A stretch of DNA of 25,030 bases, taken from positions 1 to 25,030 of the forward strand of contig CALXZR010000060.1 in assembly GCA_944393295.1 (NCBI GenBank), given 5' to 3'. Under the pieces are notes generated by a model. The model saw nothing but the letters and a program-made list of their open reading frames with translations. It did not search any database and was not told the DNA's origin. The position numbers were made by a program, and so were the translations under genes. Origin of the DNA: an uncultured Clostridia bacterium (GTDB lineage: Bacteria; Bacillota_A; Clostridia; TANB77; CAG-508). This document shows, one piece after another, positions 23,332 through 25,030 of this stretch (positions are counted from its first letter, which is position 1; every line of letters begins with the position of its first letter).

Positions 23332-24462
23332 ATGAAAAAAGTATTAATTTTTTATGGTTCTTATGGTGGAGGACATATATCTGCTGCCAAATCCATAAAA
23401 AAAGAAATTGAAGAAAACTATACTGATATCGAAGTAAAAATGGTAGACTGTATAGAATATATAAATAAATATATAAACAAACTTACAACAGAAGCTTATA
23501 AAGAATTAGCTAAAAAAGCTCCTCTTCTTTGGAAATATGCTTACAAAGATTCACAAAAAGGTCCATTAGCAAAAATAAGTACTACTTCAAATAGGCTTAT
23601 GTCTCATAAATTAAATGTACTATTACAAGAATTTAAACCAGATTTAATTATATCTACTCATCCTTTCGGTACTCAAATGTGTGGTGTTTTGAAGAAAAGA
23701 GGAAAAATTAATTGTAAAATAGCAACAGTATTAACAGATTTTCATATACATGCTCAATGGTTAGTTTTTAATGAATATATAGATAATTTTTTTGTTTCAA
23801 ATGAACAAATGAAAGAAGATATGATTAAATGTGCTATTCCAAAAGAGAAAATTTTTGTAACTGGAATTCCTGTATCAAAAAGATTTTTAGAGCATTTTGA
23901 TAGACAAGAAATTCACAAAAACTTTGGATTAGATCCAGCAAAAGAAACTGTATTATTCTTTGCGGGTGGAGAATTTGGACTTGGAAGAAATACTACTTTT
24001 ATGACTTTAAAAGCTTTAGAAAGACTTTTTTCAAAGATGCAAGTGGTAGCTATTTCTGGAAAAAATCCAAAAATGAAAAAGAAATTTGAGGACTTAGTTG
24101 AAACAACAGGCTCTCAAGATAGAATTAAAATTTTAGAATATACTGATAAAGTTCCTGAACTTATGTCTATTTCTTCTATTGTTGTTACAAAAGCAGGAGG
24201 TCTTACTATTACAGAAAGTTTAACTTCTCACTTACCAATAATTATAATCAACCCAATTCCTGGTCAAGAAGAAGAAAACGCACAGTTTTTAGTAGATAAT
24301 GGAGTTGCTATTTGGATAAAAAAAGGAGATAATATTGCAAGAGCTCTTAAAAATTTATATAGAAATCCAGAAAAATTAGCTCAAATGAAAGAGGCTTCAG
24401 CAAAATTAGCAAAGCCTAATGCAACACATGATATATGTGAAATATTACTAAAAAAATCATAA
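23332..24462 (+). CDS. UgtP/MGDG-synthase-like glycosyltransferase
   Basis: A GT28/GT-B enzyme of the processive diacylglycerol glycosyltransferase (UgtP/MGDG synthase) family, which transfers sugar from UDP-sugar to diacylglycerol at the membrane to make glycolipids and lipoteichoic-acid anchors. The N-terminal lipid-side motif is YGSYGGGHISAAKSI (9-23), with TDFHIHAQW and NEQMKEDM in the N-lobe. The C-lobe has FFAGGEFGLGRNT and the nucleotide-sugar motif VTKAGGLTITESL. The length of 376 aa is typical. The ATG at 23332 is chosen because it matches the family N-terminus (MKKVLIFYGS) and lies after the predicted transcription start; AAGGGT upstream is a modest ribosome-binding site. The exact sugar and acceptor cannot be told. 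Confidence 0.88.
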   Translation: MKKVLIFYGSYGGGHISAAKSIKKEIEENYTDIEVKMVDCIEYINKYINKLTTEAYKELAKKAPLLWKYAYKDSQKGPLAKISTTSNRLMSHKLNVLLQEFKPDLIISTHPFGTQMCGVLKKRGKINCKIATVLTDFHIHAQWLVFNEYIDNFFVSNEQMKEDMIKCAIPKEKIFVTGIPVSKRFLEHFDRQEIHKNFGLDPAKETVLFFAGGEFGLGRNTTFMTLKALERLFSKMQVVAISGKNPKMKKKFEDLVETTGSQDRIKILEYTDKVPELMSISSIVVTKAGGLTITESLTSHLPIIIINPIPGQEEENAQFLVDNGVAIWIKKGDNIARALKNLYRNPEKLAQMKEASAKLAKPNATHDICEILLKKS

Positions 24463-24483
24463 CCACCAGTAAAACTGGTGGTT
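24461..24483 (+). terminator. Hairpin at the end of the glycosyltransferase gene / IS200 end
   Basis: A 10-bp stem AACCACCAGT / ACTGGTGGTT with a 3-nt loop overlaps the stop codon and is followed by TTGCTCTT. It may act as terminator and also be the subterminal hairpin of the adjacent IS200-type element. Confidence 0.6.
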
Positions 24484-24569
24484 TGCTCTTAGCCTAGAAG
24501 GCTTTTGTACTGGCACTTCTTGGCTTAAGCCATATTGAACGGTTTCGCCAACCGCATTTCTTTTTCAGG

Positions 24570-25030
24570 CTACCACTTAAGTGGTCCTAAACCTTTTTTT
24601 ATTTTTCTTTCTTTCTCTTTTTCTTCTCTCTCAAATGGATCTATATATTCTTTGATACTTATTTGATCTGTTACTATATCTTCTTGTAATTGATTTTTGA
24701 TGTATTCCTCTATTGCTTTTTTATTTTTACCTACTGTATCCACATAATAGCCTCTACACCAAAAGTGCCTATTTCCATATTTGTACTTGTAATTTGCATG
24801 CCTATCAAATATCATCAAGCTACTTTTTCCTTTCAAATACCCCATTTTACTTGCTACACTATATTTTGGTGGAATACTAACTAACATATGTATATGGTCA
24901 GGGCATAATTCTGCTTCTATTATTTCCACACCCTTCTGCTCACATAATCGCCTTATTATTACTCCTATATCTTTTCTTATTTTTCCGTATATTTCCATTC
25001 TCCTATATTTGGGTGCAAATACTATATGAT
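24570..25030 (-). CDS. tnpA: IS200-type Y1 transposase TnpA (5'-truncated by window)
   Basis: A single-strand DNA transposase of the HUH/Y1 family. The metal-binding HUH pair is H-I-H in ELCPDHIHMLVSIPP, and the likely catalytic Tyr lies in RGYYVDTVGKN, with the conserved HFWCRGYY context. The frame stays open upstream of the Met at 24998 through HIVFAPKYRR, the standard TnpA start region, so the true start lies beyond 25030. The C-terminus ends in a Lys/Glu-rich tail and GPLKW. The perfect palindrome ACCACTTAAGTGGT (24572-24585) lies within the last codons. It looks intact as far as it is seen. Confidence 0.92.
   Translation of the reverse strand, partial: HIVFAPKYRRMEIYGKIRKDIGVIIRRLCEQKGVEIIEAELCPDHIHMLVSIPPKYSVASKMGYLKGKSSLMIFDRHANYKYKYGNRHFWCRGYYVDTVGKNKKAIEEYIKNQLQEDIVTDQISIKEYIDPFEREEKEKERKIKKGLGPLKW

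Larger units (their letters stand above)
24461..25030 (-). mobile_element. IS200-type insertion sequence (partial, right end visible)
   Basis: A TnpA-type transposase gene runs off the window. Its 3' flank (24461-24569) is packed with imperfect and perfect palindromes: 24461-24483, AGCCTAGAAGGCT (24491-24503), GGCTTAAGCC (24522-24531) and CGGTT/AACCG (24540-24554). IS200/IS605 elements end in such hairpins rather than inverted repeats. The exact boundary and the other end are not determinable here. Confidence 0.75.

Noticed and set aside
1..25030. CRISPR arrays, tRNA or rRNA genes
   Set aside because: No regularly spaced direct repeats, and no tRNA- or rRNA-like sequence was recognised in the short intergenic gaps.

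Overview
The window is AT-rich and reads with standard stop codons. Genes have good Shine-Dalgarno sites, and promoters have near-consensus -35/-10 boxes, mostly 17 bp apart. The spore-germination protein YpeB, a YhaO/YhaN pair, YqeK and the general gene style point to an anaerobic, endospore-forming low-GC Bacillota (Clostridia-like) chromosome. I cannot name the genus.

Layout. 1-3.4 kb: the 3' end of a Rieske-type FAD oxidoreductase, then two unrecognised genes transcribed divergently. 3.4-8.6 kb: PcrA/UvrD helicase (-), a small four-helix membrane protein (+), a ZIP metal transporter (-) and peptide release factor 1 (-). 8.6-11.6 kb: a YhaO-YhaN SbcCD-like pair (-). 11.7-14.9 kb: a three-gene operon (-) with a VirD4/TraG-type coupling ATPase behind two unrecognised proteins, driven by a consensus promoter. 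14.9-15.9 kb: a DnaJ/CbpA-type co-chaperone. 16.0-20.4 kb: an operon (-) of alpha/beta hydrolase, membrane-anchored MurF-like ligase, D-Ala-D-Ala ligase and YqeK. 20.4-21.8 kb: ypeB (-). 21.9-23.2 kb: an M20 peptidase (+) with foreign base composition. 23.3-24.5 kb: a UgtP/MGDG-synthase-like glycosyltransferase (+). 24.5 kb to the end: an IS200-type transposase and its end.

Main observation. Three native genes (ZIP transporter, MurF-like ligase, alpha/beta hydrolase) appear broken by a +1 frameshift. In each, the codon in the original frame at the break is CGG, and skipping its C (C|GGA, C|GGA, C|GGT) restores the conserved protein. By eye, these are the only three in-frame CGG codons in all native genes of the window (roughly 7,000 codons), although CGG occurs about 19 times out of frame in the same genes. 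CGG therefore seems to act here not as an ordinary arginine codon but as a +1 recoding signal: a four-base CGGN unit or a frame-hop at an undecoded codon. The one gene that uses CGG normally, four times, is the apparently foreign M20 peptidase. I know of no description of such a system. Sequencing error or pseudogenes cannot be excluded from the sequence alone, but they do not explain why the sites always fall on CGG.
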